This document shows positions 1 to 8,975 of a stretch of DNA of 64,000 nt, piece by piece (positions within the stretch are counted from its first letter, which is position 1; each line of letters begins with the position of its first letter). Under the pieces are notes generated by a model that saw nothing but the letters and a program-made list of their open reading frames with translations, ran no database searches and had not been told where the DNA came from. This stretch comes from Akkermansiaceae bacterium. GTDB lineage: Bacteria > Verrucomicrobiota > Verrucomicrobiia > Verrucomicrobiales > DEV007. The stretch is from positions 434,001-498,000 of the forward strand of contig JACKQE010000002.1 of the NCBI GenBank assembly GCA_024233005.1, in the 5' to 3' direction. The position numbers were made by a program, and so were the translations under genes.

Positions 1-3000
1 CCTGGCGGCGGTGATCATGTCCGTGATCAGAGGCTCATCCCGGAAGCCGAGGGGGCGTCCGAGGGCGTATTGGATGAGCACCCCGCTGAAGCCTCTGGCA
101 AAGTCCACGGACCGACCCGCGATGAAGTCGCGCAGCTCAAAGAAGTCTTTGAACTCGGGGCCTTTGTGGAGGGTGGCATTGGCTTCGATGTGCCAGGTTA
201 TGCTCGCACCTTTGACGGGTTGACCTTTCTCATCCAGGACCTGGTAACTGTCCTCGGTGCGCCACTGACCCACGGCATCGAAGTTCTCGAGGCCGAAACC
301 GATGGGATCGATCTTGCGGTGGCAACTGGCGCATTGGGCGTCCTCCTGGTGCATTTGGAGACGTTCGCGGGTCGTCAGCACTTTTCCGGCAAGGCGGGTG
401 ATCTGGGGAACATTCGCCGGCGCGGGAGGTGGAGGGTCGTTGAGGAGCTTGCGCAGGACCCACGCACCGCGTTCAACGGGTGAGGTTCGCTCGCCATTGC
501 CACCCATGACGGCGATGGCGGCCATGCCGAGCAGACCCCCGCGTGGCGAGTTTTCCGGAAGGGCCACTTTCTGAAAAGCATCGCCCTGCACGCCGGGGAT
601 GCCGTAGAAATCGGCGAGGAGGTGATTGATGACGACGTAATCCGCCTTCAGCAGATCGTTCAGCGGGGCATTATGCTTGAGCAGGTGGGCAAAGGTTTCA
701 TAGACCTCGTGCTTCGCCGCAAGCTTGGTGCTGTCGTCGAAGCGCGGAAATTTCGGACGGTTCACTTCAAAAAAATCTAGCCGATCCATGCCGAGCCATT
801 GCGAGACCAGGCCGTGTACGAGATCACCCGAACGGGGATCGTCGAGCAGGCGTGTGGTTTGCTCGGCGAGGACCTCCGGCTTTATCAGTTCACCCTGCTT
901 CGCCAACTGGAGCAGGATCTCGTCCGGCGGAGCGCCCCAGAGGAAATAGGAGAGACGGGTGGCGAGTTCCTGGCCGGTGAGCGAGCGGCGTTTGTCATCG
1001 GCTGCCGGTTCGGCGAGATAGAGAAACATGGGGGAGGACAGGACGACCGCGAGTGTCTCTTTCAGCGCCTGGCTGTGCTTGCCGCCCGCTTTCAATTGCG
1101 AGTCATAAATCATCGTCAGGCGCTCCAGATAGCCCGAGGGAGGCTCGGTGCCGCGGAAAGCCACCGTGGCGAAACGCTGGATGGCGGCCCGCACCTCCGC
1201 CGCGGCAGGTGCGGGGGTGGCGTCATCCAAGGGGATCTCCAGGGAAGCGAGACCGGGCGCGCCAAACTTGGCGGCGCTGTCGAGGCGCTCGATCTCCATA
1301 TAGTCGATCCACAGCACCGCTTCGGGACCGATGCCATTGCGCTTCACGGCTTCCTGGCGTTTGCGCCCCCCTTCCTCATTGTTGTCCCAGGCGCCTTTCT
1401 CGCGGATGAACAGGGTGCGGTCACCGGGATCGTCCTGCACCCGCGTGAGCGTGAATGGCATCTCCACAATCTGGGGCGCTTCCATCGTTCCAGTCACTTC
1501 GAAAGTCGCCCTCACCATGCCATTGCGCGGATGCATGCCGACTTCAAGAAAGCACTGTTCGGGCCGTGCTTCCTTCGCCGCCGCGAGGCGCACCCGAAGC
1601 ACGTAATCGCCGCTGTGCCATTCCGCCGGCACGGGCAATTGCAAAAAGCCCAGTGCCATCACGGCGGGATGCATCGTCGGGGTGCCGAGATATGCCCCCT
1701 GATCCAGCGCGGGCCGGCTCAGGTAATATTCGTGATACTTCTGCCAGTTCTCGCCGAGTGAATCGTTCGCCAAGTCCGCATCGTTTTCACCCTTCTTGTC
1801 GAAGCCGAATGAGCGGGGGTTCGGGGCACCGGCGATTTGGTCCCAGGAGCGCCGGAAGATGGCGTCGTTCTTCGATTCCTTCTTCAGTCGGGCGGCGATG
1901 TCTGAGTTCTCCGGTTTCGCGGCGGCTTCCTCCACCGCTTTCACCCACTGACGGGCGCGCTCCCGGGCATCGATGGAGTAGGCGACATAGCTGGAGACTT
2001 TGTCATTGGCGGTCTCGCACTCATAACGTACTTTGCCCAGGCCATTCGCCGACACGGAGCCGACCTGCCGGTTGCTGCCAATGCCGAACTTCGCCACGCC
2101 GGCCGCCGTTTTTGTTGTCCGTTCGATCTCCATCCAGTCCACCCAGATCGCAAGCTCCGGGCCGATGCCGTTTTTGCTTTTGCCTTCGTTGAAAATGCGA
2201 CGGGTCTGTGTGAAGTGGTCATTGCTGCCCTTTTCGCGGATGAAGAGGGTGCGGTTGTCGCGATCCACGTGATCCTTGGTCAGAGTGAGGGGAATTTCAA
2301 TGATCTGCGGCGCGGCCATGGTCCCGGTGACCTCGTGCGTGCTCATCACCTGGCCATTGCGCGGATGCGTGCCGAATTCGATGAAACGCCGCTCCGGAGG
2401 GGCCTGCTCCGTCGCCGCGATCCGCACGCGCACGGTGTAATCTCCCACCGGCCAACTCGGCGGCACGTAGATCGACAGGGTATCATTGCCGATATCGTTG
2501 CCCGCCATGATGGTCAGGTAGGCGCCGGTGTCGAGATGCGGCTGGCTCAGGTAATGTTCGTGATAGGGCCTCATGTAGCCCGTGCCCATTTTGGCGGCAT
2601 ACCCGAGCGCCCGGTTGGCCTTGTCCGCGTTGTTCTCCACGGTCCGAAAACCGAAGGTCTCCGGAGCGGGCGCGCTTTTGATCCGGGCCCATTCTCGGCG
2701 GAACATGTCATCGTTCTTCGCCTGCTTCCGGATGGCGGCAACGACTTCGGCATTCTCCGGCCGGGTCGCTGCCTCGTCGATCGCCTTCGCCCATTGAGTG
2801 GCACGCGCCAGCGCATCCAGATTGTCCTGATAGGTCTTGGTGATGGTCTTCAGCGTGTCCTCGACCTCATAGCGCAGCTTGCGGTGTTCACCCAGAGCCG
2901 CCTGCCACACGAAGGCCTCCTCCAACGCTTCCCGGCCGAGAGCCTGGTACTGCTCGAACTGGTTCGCCGACATGAAAAGATCCGATCCAAAGGTGTCAAA

Positions 3001-3471
3001 GCTTCCCGTGCCGGTGTCCGTTGGCAAATCAGAGACGTTGATCTCGACCCCGAGCAATTCCCGCAAGGTGTTCTTGTATTCGCGCCGGTTGAGCCGCCGC
3101 AGTGTGATCAGCCCGTGCTGGTCGTTGAGGGTGCGCCGCGCCGAGACCATCGCGTTCGACAGATCCTCGAGCAAATCAGCCTTGGCTTCGTTGCCGGGAT
3201 GCTTTTCGTCCTCCGGCGGCATGTCGCCGGAGTTCATGGCATTGAGAATCTTCTGCCATTTCTCGGCCACTTCCACGTCCGTGATCTGGAATGGCAGATC
3301 ATCGACGCGGAACTTTCCTTTCTGTTTCTCCGGGCCATGACAGCGCACGCAGTGTTCGTTGAAAAGAGAACGGTGCTTTTCCGGAACCCCGGGGTGAGGA
3401 GGCTCCTCCGCGGGACGGACCAGTGCCGGGGTGACGAGCAAGGCCGCCAGGAAAGAACGTGCGATTCGCAT
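1..3471 (-). CDS. DUF1592-family multidomain c-type cytochrome-like protein (3' end beyond window)
   Basis: An open frame of 1157 codons begins at the ATG at 3471 and runs off the left edge, so the C-terminus is missing, probably by only a few tens of residues because the DUF1585-like ending (GRPLGFRDEP near residue 1138) is already present. It starts with a signal peptide and a cytochrome c-like CVRCH motif (residues 41-45). Then come a DUF1587-like segment (RRLNRREYKNTLRELLG, about 125-141), two copies of a roughly 250-residue module (about 199-452 and 481-730), a DUF1592 core (RLSYFLWGAPPDE), and a DUF1588 segment with a second heme-like motif CASCH. Family members are exported proteins of Planctomycetota/Verrucomicrobiota, usually next to hydrolase or DUF1552 genes; their chemistry is not established. 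It lies 16 bases downstream of the alpha/beta hydrolase gene and is the last visible gene of the minus-strand cluster. Confidence 0.9.
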   Translation of the reverse strand, partial: MRIARSFLAALLVTPALVRPAEEPPHPGVPEKHRSLFNEHCVRCHGPEKQKGKFRVDDLPFQITDVEVAEKWQKILNAMNSGDMPPEDEKHPGNEAKADLLEDLSNAMVSARRTLNDQHGLITLRRLNRREYKNTLRELLGVEINVSDLPTDTGTGSFDTFGSDLFMSANQFEQYQALGREALEEAFVWQAALGEHRKLRYEVEDTLKTITKTYQDNLDALARATQWAKAIDEAATRPENAEVVAAIRKQAKNDDMFRREWARIKSAPAPETFGFRTVENNADKANRALGYAAKMGTGYMRPYHEHYLSQPHLDTGAYLTIMAGNDIGNDTLSIYVPPSWPVGDYTVRVRIAATEQAPPERRFIEFGTHPRNGQVMSTHEVTGTMAAPQIIEIPLTLTKDHVDRDNRTLFIREKGSNDHFTQTRRIFNEGKSKNGIGPELAIWVDWMEIERTTKTAAGVAKFGIGSNRQVGSVSANGLGKVRYECETANDKVSSYVAYSIDARERARQWVKAVEEAAAKPENSDIAARLKKESKNDAIFRRSWDQIAGAPNPRSFGFDKKGENDADLANDSLGENWQKYHEYYLSRPALDQGAYLGTPTMHPAVMALGFLQLPVPAEWHSGDYVLRVRLAAAKEARPEQCFLEVGMHPRNGMVRATFEVTGTMEAPQIVEMPFTLTRVQDDPGDRTLFIREKGAWDNNEEGGRKRQEAVKRNGIGPEAVLWIDYMEIERLDSAAKFGAPGLASLEIPLDDATPAPAAAEVRAAIQRFATVAFRGTEPPSGYLERLTMIYDSQLKAGGKHSQALKETLAVVLSSPMFLYLAEPAADDKRRSLTGQELATRLSYFLWGAPPDEILLQLAKQGELIKPEVLAEQTTRLLDDPRSGDLVHGLVSQWLGMDRLDFFEVNRPKFPRFDDSTKLAAKHEVYETFAHLLKHNAPLNDLLKADYVVINHLLADFYGIPGVQGDAFQKVALPENSPRGGLLGMAAIAVMGGNGERTSPVERGAWVLRKLLNDPPPPAPANVPQITRLAGKVLTTRERLQMHQEDAQCASCHRKIDPIGFGLENFDAVGQWRTEDSYQVLDEKGQPVKGASITWHIEANATLHKGPEFKDFFELRDFIAGRSVDFARGFSGVLIQYALGRPLGFRDEPLITDMITAAR
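1282..2877 (-). repeat. Tandem duplicated module inside the DUF1592 protein
   Basis: Copy 1 covers residues about 199-452 (bases 2877-2116) and copy 2 residues about 481-730 (bases 2031-1282). Both have the same order of motifs. Each begins with a helical stretch ending in KND-x2-FRR-x-W. This is followed by YHE-x-YLS-x-P-x-LD-x-GAYL, GDY-x-VRVR, HPRNG, EVTGTM-x-APQI and RTLFIREKG. Each copy ends in NGIGPE and a D-[WY]-MEIER motif. The copies are clearly related at protein level but diverged. The GDY/VRVR part looks like a beta-sandwich sugar-binding-type fold, which is inference only. Confidence 0.85.
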
Positions 3472-3487
3472 AGTATCGAAACGTGGC

Positions 3488-4546
3488 TTACTTCCTCTGG
3501 TTCATCTCGCATTCCGGATCCAGCGGCACCGGCGACCCCGTGCGATCGACCGGATGATTGAACAGATACCGCCAGACTTCCTCATGGATGAAACCGCCCG
3601 CGGCATCCTTCCCCGCGCTTCCTCCGGGGACCACAGTGGTGTGGGCCCGGCCGGGATCGTTTTTGACATCGCTGTCGGTGATGAGCCTCCGGGTGTTGGC
3701 GAAGGGAGGCATGGTGTGATCCACATTGACGATCGCGCCGTGCTGGTGCAATCCCAGCATCTGCCAGGAGCGGCAGTAGTGGTCGCCCGTCCACCCTCCG
3801 TCCAGCACATGGGTGAAGCCAAAGAACCGGTTGGAAGGTGTCGCCGAAGGAAATCCCTGCCAGGTTTCCGTATTGTCCCGGGGACCTGAGAACATGACCA
3901 CCCGGCCCACCTTTTGGTGGATCGCAAACCGCGCCGCCGTCGTGCTGCCATGGGAGATGCCGCTCATGATAACCTTTTCCCATTGCAGTCCCTGCCCGTC
4001 GCTGCTGAGAAACTGTCCCCATAGCCCCTGCGGATTCTCTTTGTCGAGCCACTTCACGAATTGGAGCGCCCGCTCCATCATCCCATCAGGACGGGGAATG
4101 CTGACCAGGGGACTGTGATCCTCACCGGTTGCCGCTTCCAGGCGGATTTTTCCCAGGCTGGTGCCGTCGTTGAGCGTTTCCTTGCTCAGACCTGAAAACC
4201 AACGGTTGGCATAACTTACCTGGATGCCGTGGTGACCATAGGAGGCGACCCGTTCGAAGAGTCCCGCATTGTGGTCCATCAACCAGATCACCAGTTTTCC
4301 CTGAGGCGCGACGCGGGTGTCCACGGTGGCGTGTTCCAGATCACGGACTTTGCCGTCCTTGCCGGCGAACAGAAAGTCGATCTCGGGGTGCTCGCGGGTC
4401 CGGGGATCGATCTCGCTGGCTCGCTTCGCCAGTTCATACCGCTGGGGGGATGGATCATGATAGACGGCAGCCGTGGGGGAGGCATCTGCAGCGGAGACGA
4501 ACCCGGTCAGAAGGATCAGAAATGCAGGGAGAATGACTTTGATCAT
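3488..4546 (-). CDS. Secreted alpha/beta hydrolase
   Basis: A 352-residue protein starting at the ATG at 4546, with a signal peptide (residues 1-19, ending FVSAA). The nucleophile elbow is GISHGS, with Ser198 in the G-x-S-x-G pattern of serine esterases and lipases, and it follows a beta strand (EKVIMS). A conserved-looking histidine lies near the C-terminal end (GGFIHEEVWRYLF), which suits the third triad position. The substrate is unknown. An acyl ester, for example on a polysaccharide, is plausible given the neighbouring sulfatases and esterases, but that is inference. It lies between the SGNH hydrolase (40-base gap) and the DUF1592 protein (16-base gap), consistent with one transcript. 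It resembles the BPSS1187-type hydrolases; I could not confirm this. Confidence 0.8.
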   Translation of the reverse strand: MIKVILPAFLILLTGFVSAADASPTAAVYHDPSPQRYELAKRASEIDPRTREHPEIDFLFAGKDGKVRDLEHATVDTRVAPQGKLVIWLMDHNAGLFERVASYGHHGIQVSYANRWFSGLSKETLNDGTSLGKIRLEAATGEDHSPLVSIPRPDGMMERALQFVKWLDKENPQGLWGQFLSSDGQGLQWEKVIMSGISHGSTTAARFAIHQKVGRVVMFSGPRDNTETWQGFPSATPSNRFFGFTHVLDGGWTGDHYCRSWQMLGLHQHGAIVNVDHTMPPFANTRRLITDSDVKNDPGRAHTTVVPGGSAGKDAAGGFIHEEVWRYLFNHPVDRTGSPVPLDPECEMNQRK

Positions 4547-4586
4547 GAATTGGGGGGAATTTGACAGGGAATGGGTCGGACCGGGG

Positions 4587-5417
4587 TTACTTCAGGGCGG
4601 CCTCGATCGACAGGGCGACCTGTCGTCCCAGGAAGTCGTATCCGGGGCCGTTGAAGTGAACGTCATTCGGATTCTGATACTCCGCAAGGTGCGGGGTTAC
4701 GGCTCCAAAAAGGTCATCCGTGACGACGCTGTGTTTTGCCATCACCTCACGGGCAGCTTTGTTCCGCTCCACGATGGACGCGGCGGTTTGCTTGCCATCC
4801 GGAGTGTCTGGAATCGGGGTGGTGGTCGCCCAAATCAACTTGGCACCCGTTTTGGTCAGGCGCTCGACCAGTTGATCGAGACGTCCGGTATAGTCCTGCA
4901 AGGGGGTGTTGCGGTCGTGGATGCCAAAATTGAAATGAATCACGTCCCACTGGCCATTGCCAAGCCAGGTTTCGATGTTTTTGATGCCGCTTGCCGTGGG
5001 GCCGCAGTTGGCCGGGGCACGATGCACATTGGCTTTGCCCGCCAGAACCTTGCGCACCGCCTGGGTGTAGCCCCGGGATACCGAGTCTCCGATCAACAGC
5101 ACCCGGGGCAACTTCGGGTCATCCGTTACGAAATCCCACGCACTGGATCGTCCGGAAATTTTTTCGCGTTTGTGGATCGGGAGGTAGAAGCCACCCAACT
5201 GTTCCTGGAGGACACGTTCCCAAGCCTGCTGGTCCTCCGGCAACCGGGAGACCAACGCTTGGTATTTGGCGTCGATTTCTTTTTCAGCGGCCGCCTTCTG
5301 TGCTGCCGCCTCCGCTGCATTGGTGGGTTCTCCTTTCGGTGGCGGAGAGGCGGTTTGGGCATGCAGTGGCAGTTGAGAAAGCAGAAGGACGCAGACTGGG
5401 AGGAAGGTGGTTTTCAT
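4587..5417 (-). CDS. Secreted SGNH/GDSL-type esterase
   Basis: The longest frame begins further upstream, but the ATG at 5417 opens a clean signal peptide (MKTTFLPVCVLLLSQLPLHA), giving 276 residues. All SGNH blocks are present. They are GDS with the catalytic Ser112, an Ala-Asn-Cys-Gly-Pro block, a FNFGIHD block and a C-terminal NDVHF segment with the catalytic His254. A short alanine/lysine-rich helical region lies between the signal peptide and the domain. Such enzymes remove acetyl or other acyl groups from carbohydrates or lipids in the periplasm or outside the cell. The gene lies inside the sulfatase-rich minus-strand cluster. Unlike the SGNH-like domain of the mosaic protein at 10384-14901, its active site looks intact. 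Confidence 0.82.
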   Translation of the reverse strand: MKTTFLPVCVLLLSQLPLHAQTASPPPKGEPTNAAEAAAQKAAAEKEIDAKYQALVSRLPEDQQAWERVLQEQLGGFYLPIHKREKISGRSSAWDFVTDDPKLPRVLLIGDSVSRGYTQAVRKVLAGKANVHRAPANCGPTASGIKNIETWLGNGQWDVIHFNFGIHDRNTPLQDYTGRLDQLVERLTKTGAKLIWATTTPIPDTPDGKQTAASIVERNKAAREVMAKHSVVTDDLFGAVTPHLAEYQNPNDVHFNGPGYDFLGRQVALSIEAALK

Positions 5418-5512
5418 GAGGCAGGCGGGGCGGAAGGAAAAGGCGGGGTTTTTCATAACATCATCCGGCCTTGATGGGATTGGAAAATCATGTTCTGCGC
5501 GATCACGGAAGG

Positions 5513-6877
5513 TCATTGAGGGGTTTTGCTGAGTCGGATGGTTTTGATCCGGATCCGATCGTCAACAGAACCGACTGGGACAGGGTCGAGTCGGAGGCGG
5601 ATCATCGGCCCGCGGTAGGAGGGTTTGTCGGCGAGGCGGATGCTCAGCAAATGGAACTTTCCGTCCGGGTGGAGGGGGAAGTCGAGATGGTCTGTGGCGC
5701 CGGGAGATTCTTCTCCGAGGTGCTGCCAGTATACCGTGCCGGTGCCGTGCGGGGTGCTACAGGCGGCTTCGATGAGGAGGAAGGGCGCTTCTTCGGCCTG
5801 CCAGAAAGTGAATGGGCTGATCAATTGCGGATCGTCCCGTTGCGGTGTCAAATCGAGCATGCCCCGGATCGGCCAGCCCTGATCGGTCATGCGGACGTGG
5901 TGCCAACCCTGGCGGTCGCGCGAAAAAGTCCAGGCGGGGAGCCCCGGGGAACGCACCGCCGTCGCGCGGGCCCTGATCTCCTCCAAGCTTCCAGCCACCA
6001 GTTCGTAGCGGAATTCGAACGAGATGTTGTGATCGAGGATTTCCAATGCCTGCCCGGCAAGGTAACCGGTGGCATTGCCAAATGGATCGTTCGGTCCTGG
6101 CTTCCCCGCAAAGCCTCCGGTGAAGAAGATCCTTCCGGGGGTGACCAGTCCCAAGCCTTGGTTGTCCGCGTTCAACAGGGCCGACCAGTTCTCGGTTCCG
6201 TGCCAAAAGGTCCATGGATGCCGGCCGGTGGATTGGGGCACCTCAGTGACGGCGTCGCCGGTGAAGGGGCTCGCGCCGGTGTAACTGACAACCCGGTGGA
6301 AAGCCGCGTTGGCATACACCGCCGGCAGTTCCTGGAGTCTGGCAGGATATTGGGTGTGGTCTGATCGCGCGTTGCTGAGGAGGGCCCGGGCCTTCACCAC
6401 GGGGCCTTCAAGTTCGAGCCAGGAATCAAAGGTGCATTCGCCAGGCACATTGTTGAGGGGCCATTGCAGGGGCTGACTCTTCACATGGAGAATGCGGCCG
6501 TCGTTTTCGTGGGCGATGAGGCGGCCAGGATTTTTGAAATCGTCCCCTGACTGGATGGGGTTCCAACCAAGGTGTGACCAATGCTTGGCCGGCTCTTGTC
6601 CTTCCGCTCGGAAGGGCACCGGACCGGAGAAAAATGACAGCTGCACCTGGCGACCGAGGTCGAAGTTGTTGATCAGGTTGCGACCCCCGGGCTTCGCCAG
6701 GAACACCACGGCCCCCCCGTGGGTGAGATCCACTCCCACCTTGATCTGGCCGTTTTCGAGAAAGCTCATCTTTGCCCCGGGTGGGACCTGCGTGGCCGTC
6801 TCCTCCTCCGCGAAGAGCGGCCATGGCAGAGCCGCAAGAGCCGCCATTGCTCCGACTATGAATTTCAGGTGCTTCAT
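5513..6877 (-). CDS. Exported protein of unknown function, possible beta-sandwich (mutarotase-like) fold
   Basis: A 454-residue protein with a clear signal peptide (MKHLKFIVGAMAALAALPWPLFAEE). I do not recognise a named family. The N-terminal half reads like a sugar-mutarotase or glycoside-hydrolase beta-sandwich start: the protein forms a GGAVVFL strand, then NLINNFDLGRQVQLSFFSG and a late YELVAGSLEEI segment. It has many Trp, Gly and His residues but no obvious catalytic signature. The C-terminal quarter contains two further beta-rich segments. It lies between the beta-propeller gene (96-base gap) and the SGNH esterase (95-base gap) in the sulfatase cluster, so a role in binding or processing an extracellular glycan is a reasonable guess, no more. 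Confidence 0.75.
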   Translation of the reverse strand: MKHLKFIVGAMAALAALPWPLFAEEETATQVPPGAKMSFLENGQIKVGVDLTHGGAVVFLAKPGGRNLINNFDLGRQVQLSFFSGPVPFRAEGQEPAKHWSHLGWNPIQSGDDFKNPGRLIAHENDGRILHVKSQPLQWPLNNVPGECTFDSWLELEGPVVKARALLSNARSDHTQYPARLQELPAVYANAAFHRVVSYTGASPFTGDAVTEVPQSTGRHPWTFWHGTENWSALLNADNQGLGLVTPGRIFFTGGFAGKPGPNDPFGNATGYLAGQALEILDHNISFEFRYELVAGSLEEIRARATAVRSPGLPAWTFSRDRQGWHHVRMTDQGWPIRGMLDLTPQRDDPQLISPFTFWQAEEAPFLLIEAACSTPHGTGTVYWQHLGEESPGATDHLDFPLHPDGKFHLLSIRLADKPSYRGPMIRLRLDPVPVGSVDDRIRIKTIRLSKTPQ

Positions 6878-6973
6878 CCGTTCAGGATCTCCCTTGAGGG
6901 CTGGGGACAGTTCATTTTTGGAAAGGTCGAGATGCCGAGGAGAGGAACTTCATGGCCCCGTGACCGGTGGCAT

Positions 6974-8068
6974 TCAGTGTTTCCGACCGAGTCCGAACTG
7001 ATCACCCTGGTGCACGGGAAGGCCGTCCAGAAAATCGATTTCGAGCAGTTTCTCGCTGGCGACATGTCGGCCTTGCTCGTCCTCAAGGGTGGTGAGAACC
7101 CGGTGTGCCGACACTTCCACGACCTCACCGCTGGAGGGATAGGCGAAGCGGCCATCCAGGCTGAAGGTGACCCAGCCGGGGTCGTCACGGCAGAGGATGC
7201 TGCCGAGCTGCTTTGGCGGCATGACCGTTGCGTCGAAATAATGCACCCTCTGGTTGTACCCATCGCAAACCCAGATCTCCCGTTCATCCGGGGTCAGGCC
7301 GATGCCATGGCTCGGACAGCCATGCCGTTTGACCGGTCCTTGGGAGAAGCCCTGCACCTCGACCCGGTGCAGCATTTTGCCTGAGGAGGTATCACCGATC
7401 TCGAAGCCGAGAAGACCGTTCACATTGACAAAGCAGAGCGAGCCTTTGGCATTCACCGTGAATGGACGGATGGGCGCGCTGAAGGGGCCGACTTCTCTCA
7501 CGATTTCGTGTGTGGCCGTATCGACCACCCTAAGCAACGGAGAGCGCAGTCCGGCGAGGTAGGCGTGCGCTCCGGAGGCGTCGACCACCGTGTTGTGCGC
7601 CCCGGTCTGTGGTGTGTCGATCCGTTTCAGGAGGCTGCCATCCGCCGCGTTCACCACGTTCCAGAAGTCCTTTTCAAATGAGGGTTGGTAAAGGAACTTG
7701 CCGTCCGCAGTCATGGACATGCGGTCGCAGCCTCCCTCATAGGGTTTTCGCCAGAGCAAATCGTCTGAATCCAGGTCGAGACATGACAGCGTGTGGGTCG
7801 TGCTGATGAACAGGCGACGGGTGGCGGCATTTGCACAAATTCCCTTCACGTTTCGGGGAGCGCCCTTTTCATCGGGGTCACTAAAGGCAATCCGTTTCAC
7901 AAATTTGTGACTGTCATCCATGTCGAAAACCAGCACCCCTTGCCCTCCCCAAGCGAGATCGTTGCGGATGCCTGGGGCGGCAACGTAGAGAAAATGCGTT
8001 TCGCTCTCCGCCGCCCGGACACGGACGGTAAGGAGGAGCAGAAGCAAGAGACATCGGAGCCCGTTCAT
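6974..8068 (-). CDS. Secreted YncE/YVTN-type beta-propeller protein
   Basis: A 364-residue protein with a strongly hydrophobic signal peptide (MNGLRCLLLLLLLTVRVRAAE). The remainder is a series of WD40/YVTN-like blades. Examples are FLYVAAPG, GKFLYQPSFEKDFWNVVNAADGSLLKRID, AHAYLAGLRSPLLRVVD and SHGIGLTPDEREIWVCD. No catalytic motif is apparent. Such propellers act as binding scaffolds or as non-enzymatic partners of periplasmic enzymes. It is 36 bases upstream (in transcription terms downstream) of the polysaccharide deacetylase gene and so is probably co-transcribed with it. Confidence 0.8.
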   Translation of the reverse strand: MNGLRCLLLLLLLTVRVRAAESETHFLYVAAPGIRNDLAWGGQGVLVFDMDDSHKFVKRIAFSDPDEKGAPRNVKGICANAATRRLFISTTHTLSCLDLDSDDLLWRKPYEGGCDRMSMTADGKFLYQPSFEKDFWNVVNAADGSLLKRIDTPQTGAHNTVVDASGAHAYLAGLRSPLLRVVDTATHEIVREVGPFSAPIRPFTVNAKGSLCFVNVNGLLGFEIGDTSSGKMLHRVEVQGFSQGPVKRHGCPSHGIGLTPDEREIWVCDGYNQRVHYFDATVMPPKQLGSILCRDDPGWVTFSLDGRFAYPSSGEVVEVSAHRVLTTLEDEQGRHVASEKLLEIDFLDGLPVHQGDQFGLGRKH

Positions 8069-8104
8069 GGAGATGGCTGGATAGGAGGAGGGAGGGAGAA
8101 AGAA

Positions 8105-8872
8105 TCAAGGTTGCTGAGGAGCCAGATACCGCTCCAACTCGCGGAGAGCGACCACTTTGCAGCTTTCCTTCTTCAAATGGTCGAGGTATTGCACGAATTT
8201 TTCGGGATCGGTGTTCACCCAGGGATGCTTGATGTCGGGAACGCCGTGAAAGGTCATCACCGCAATCTTTCCACCGCGGGCGCCGGCCACGGCGGCTTTG
8301 AACTGTTCCAGCGTGCTTTCCGGCTTTCCGTCGAAAGCTTGCGGCAGGGTCAGGGGCTCGTCCTTGGCGGGATCGTAGACTTGGGCTCCGCCAGCGCGGG
8401 CGAAGCGGTAACCGCGATCCCTCAGGATCTTCACGGCCTCCGCGCTCGTCTGGTATCCCGGATAACAGAAGCTCCTGGGCAGGGCGATCCCGTGGGCCTG
8501 GCATTGCTGCTCGATATATTGAATGTCGGCGATGATCTGTGCGGGGGACTGTTTCCCCACTCCTGTATGACGCCGGGTGTGATTGCCGATTTCAAAGCCG
8601 GCGGTGTCGAGCGCCTTGATCTGTTCCCAGGTCATGTAATGCTCTTTGTCCAAAGTGAATTCGAATCCTTCGGTGATGAAAAAAGTTGCCCCGAAGCCGT
8701 ATTTCTTCAGCAGTGGGGCCACGAAGGTGGCATGACTGGCGACCGAATCGTCAAAGGTCAGGACCACCAGACGGTCCGGAACGGGTTCCACGGCTTGGGT
8801 AGCAGCCAGCAGGAATAGCCCCCAGAGGAGCCCGGGGATGGCGTTGGAGAGGAGACCTGGTCGGTGACGCAT
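8105..8872 (-). CDS. Secreted polysaccharide deacetylase (NodB-type, carbohydrate esterase 4)
   Basis: The ATG at 8872 was preferred to the longer frame because it opens a signal peptide, giving 255 residues. The NodB motifs are visible. Motif 1 is TFDD (residues 39-42, catalytic Asp41 and metal Asp42). Motif 2 is NHTRRH, with metal ligands His98 and His102. Motif 3 is FCYPGY. A late HGVP segment (MTFHGVP) corresponds to motif 5. Enzymes of this family hydrolyse N- or O-acetyl groups from chitin-like, peptidoglycan or xylan chains, using a divalent metal. Its place among sulfatases and esterases suggests a heavily acetylated and sulfated target glycan, which is inference. Confidence 0.88.
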   Translation of the reverse strand: MRHRPGLLSNAIPGLLWGLFLLAATQAVEPVPDRLVVLTFDDSVASHATFVAPLLKKYGFGATFFITEGFEFTLDKEHYMTWEQIKALDTAGFEIGNHTRRHTGVGKQSPAQIIADIQYIEQQCQAHGIALPRSFCYPGYQTSAEAVKILRDRGYRFARAGGAQVYDPAKDEPLTLPQAFDGKPESTLEQFKAAVAGARGGKIAVMTFHGVPDIKHPWVNTDPEKFVQYLDHLKKESCKVVALRELERYLAPQQP

Positions 8873-8975
8873 GCGGTTGGAATGTTGAGATTTCAGTGAG
8901 GATTGCAGCGGCGTTTCCGGTGAAGCCGGGAGGATGGGATGCCTGCGGGGCGGGAGCCTGATCCGGCGGGTCCAT

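Noticed and set aside
2215..3561. A 448-codon plus-strand open frame
   Set aside because: It lies antisense to the DUF1592 protein, whose minus-strand frame shows family motifs throughout; the plus frame gives an arginine- and valine-rich sequence with no recognisable motif.
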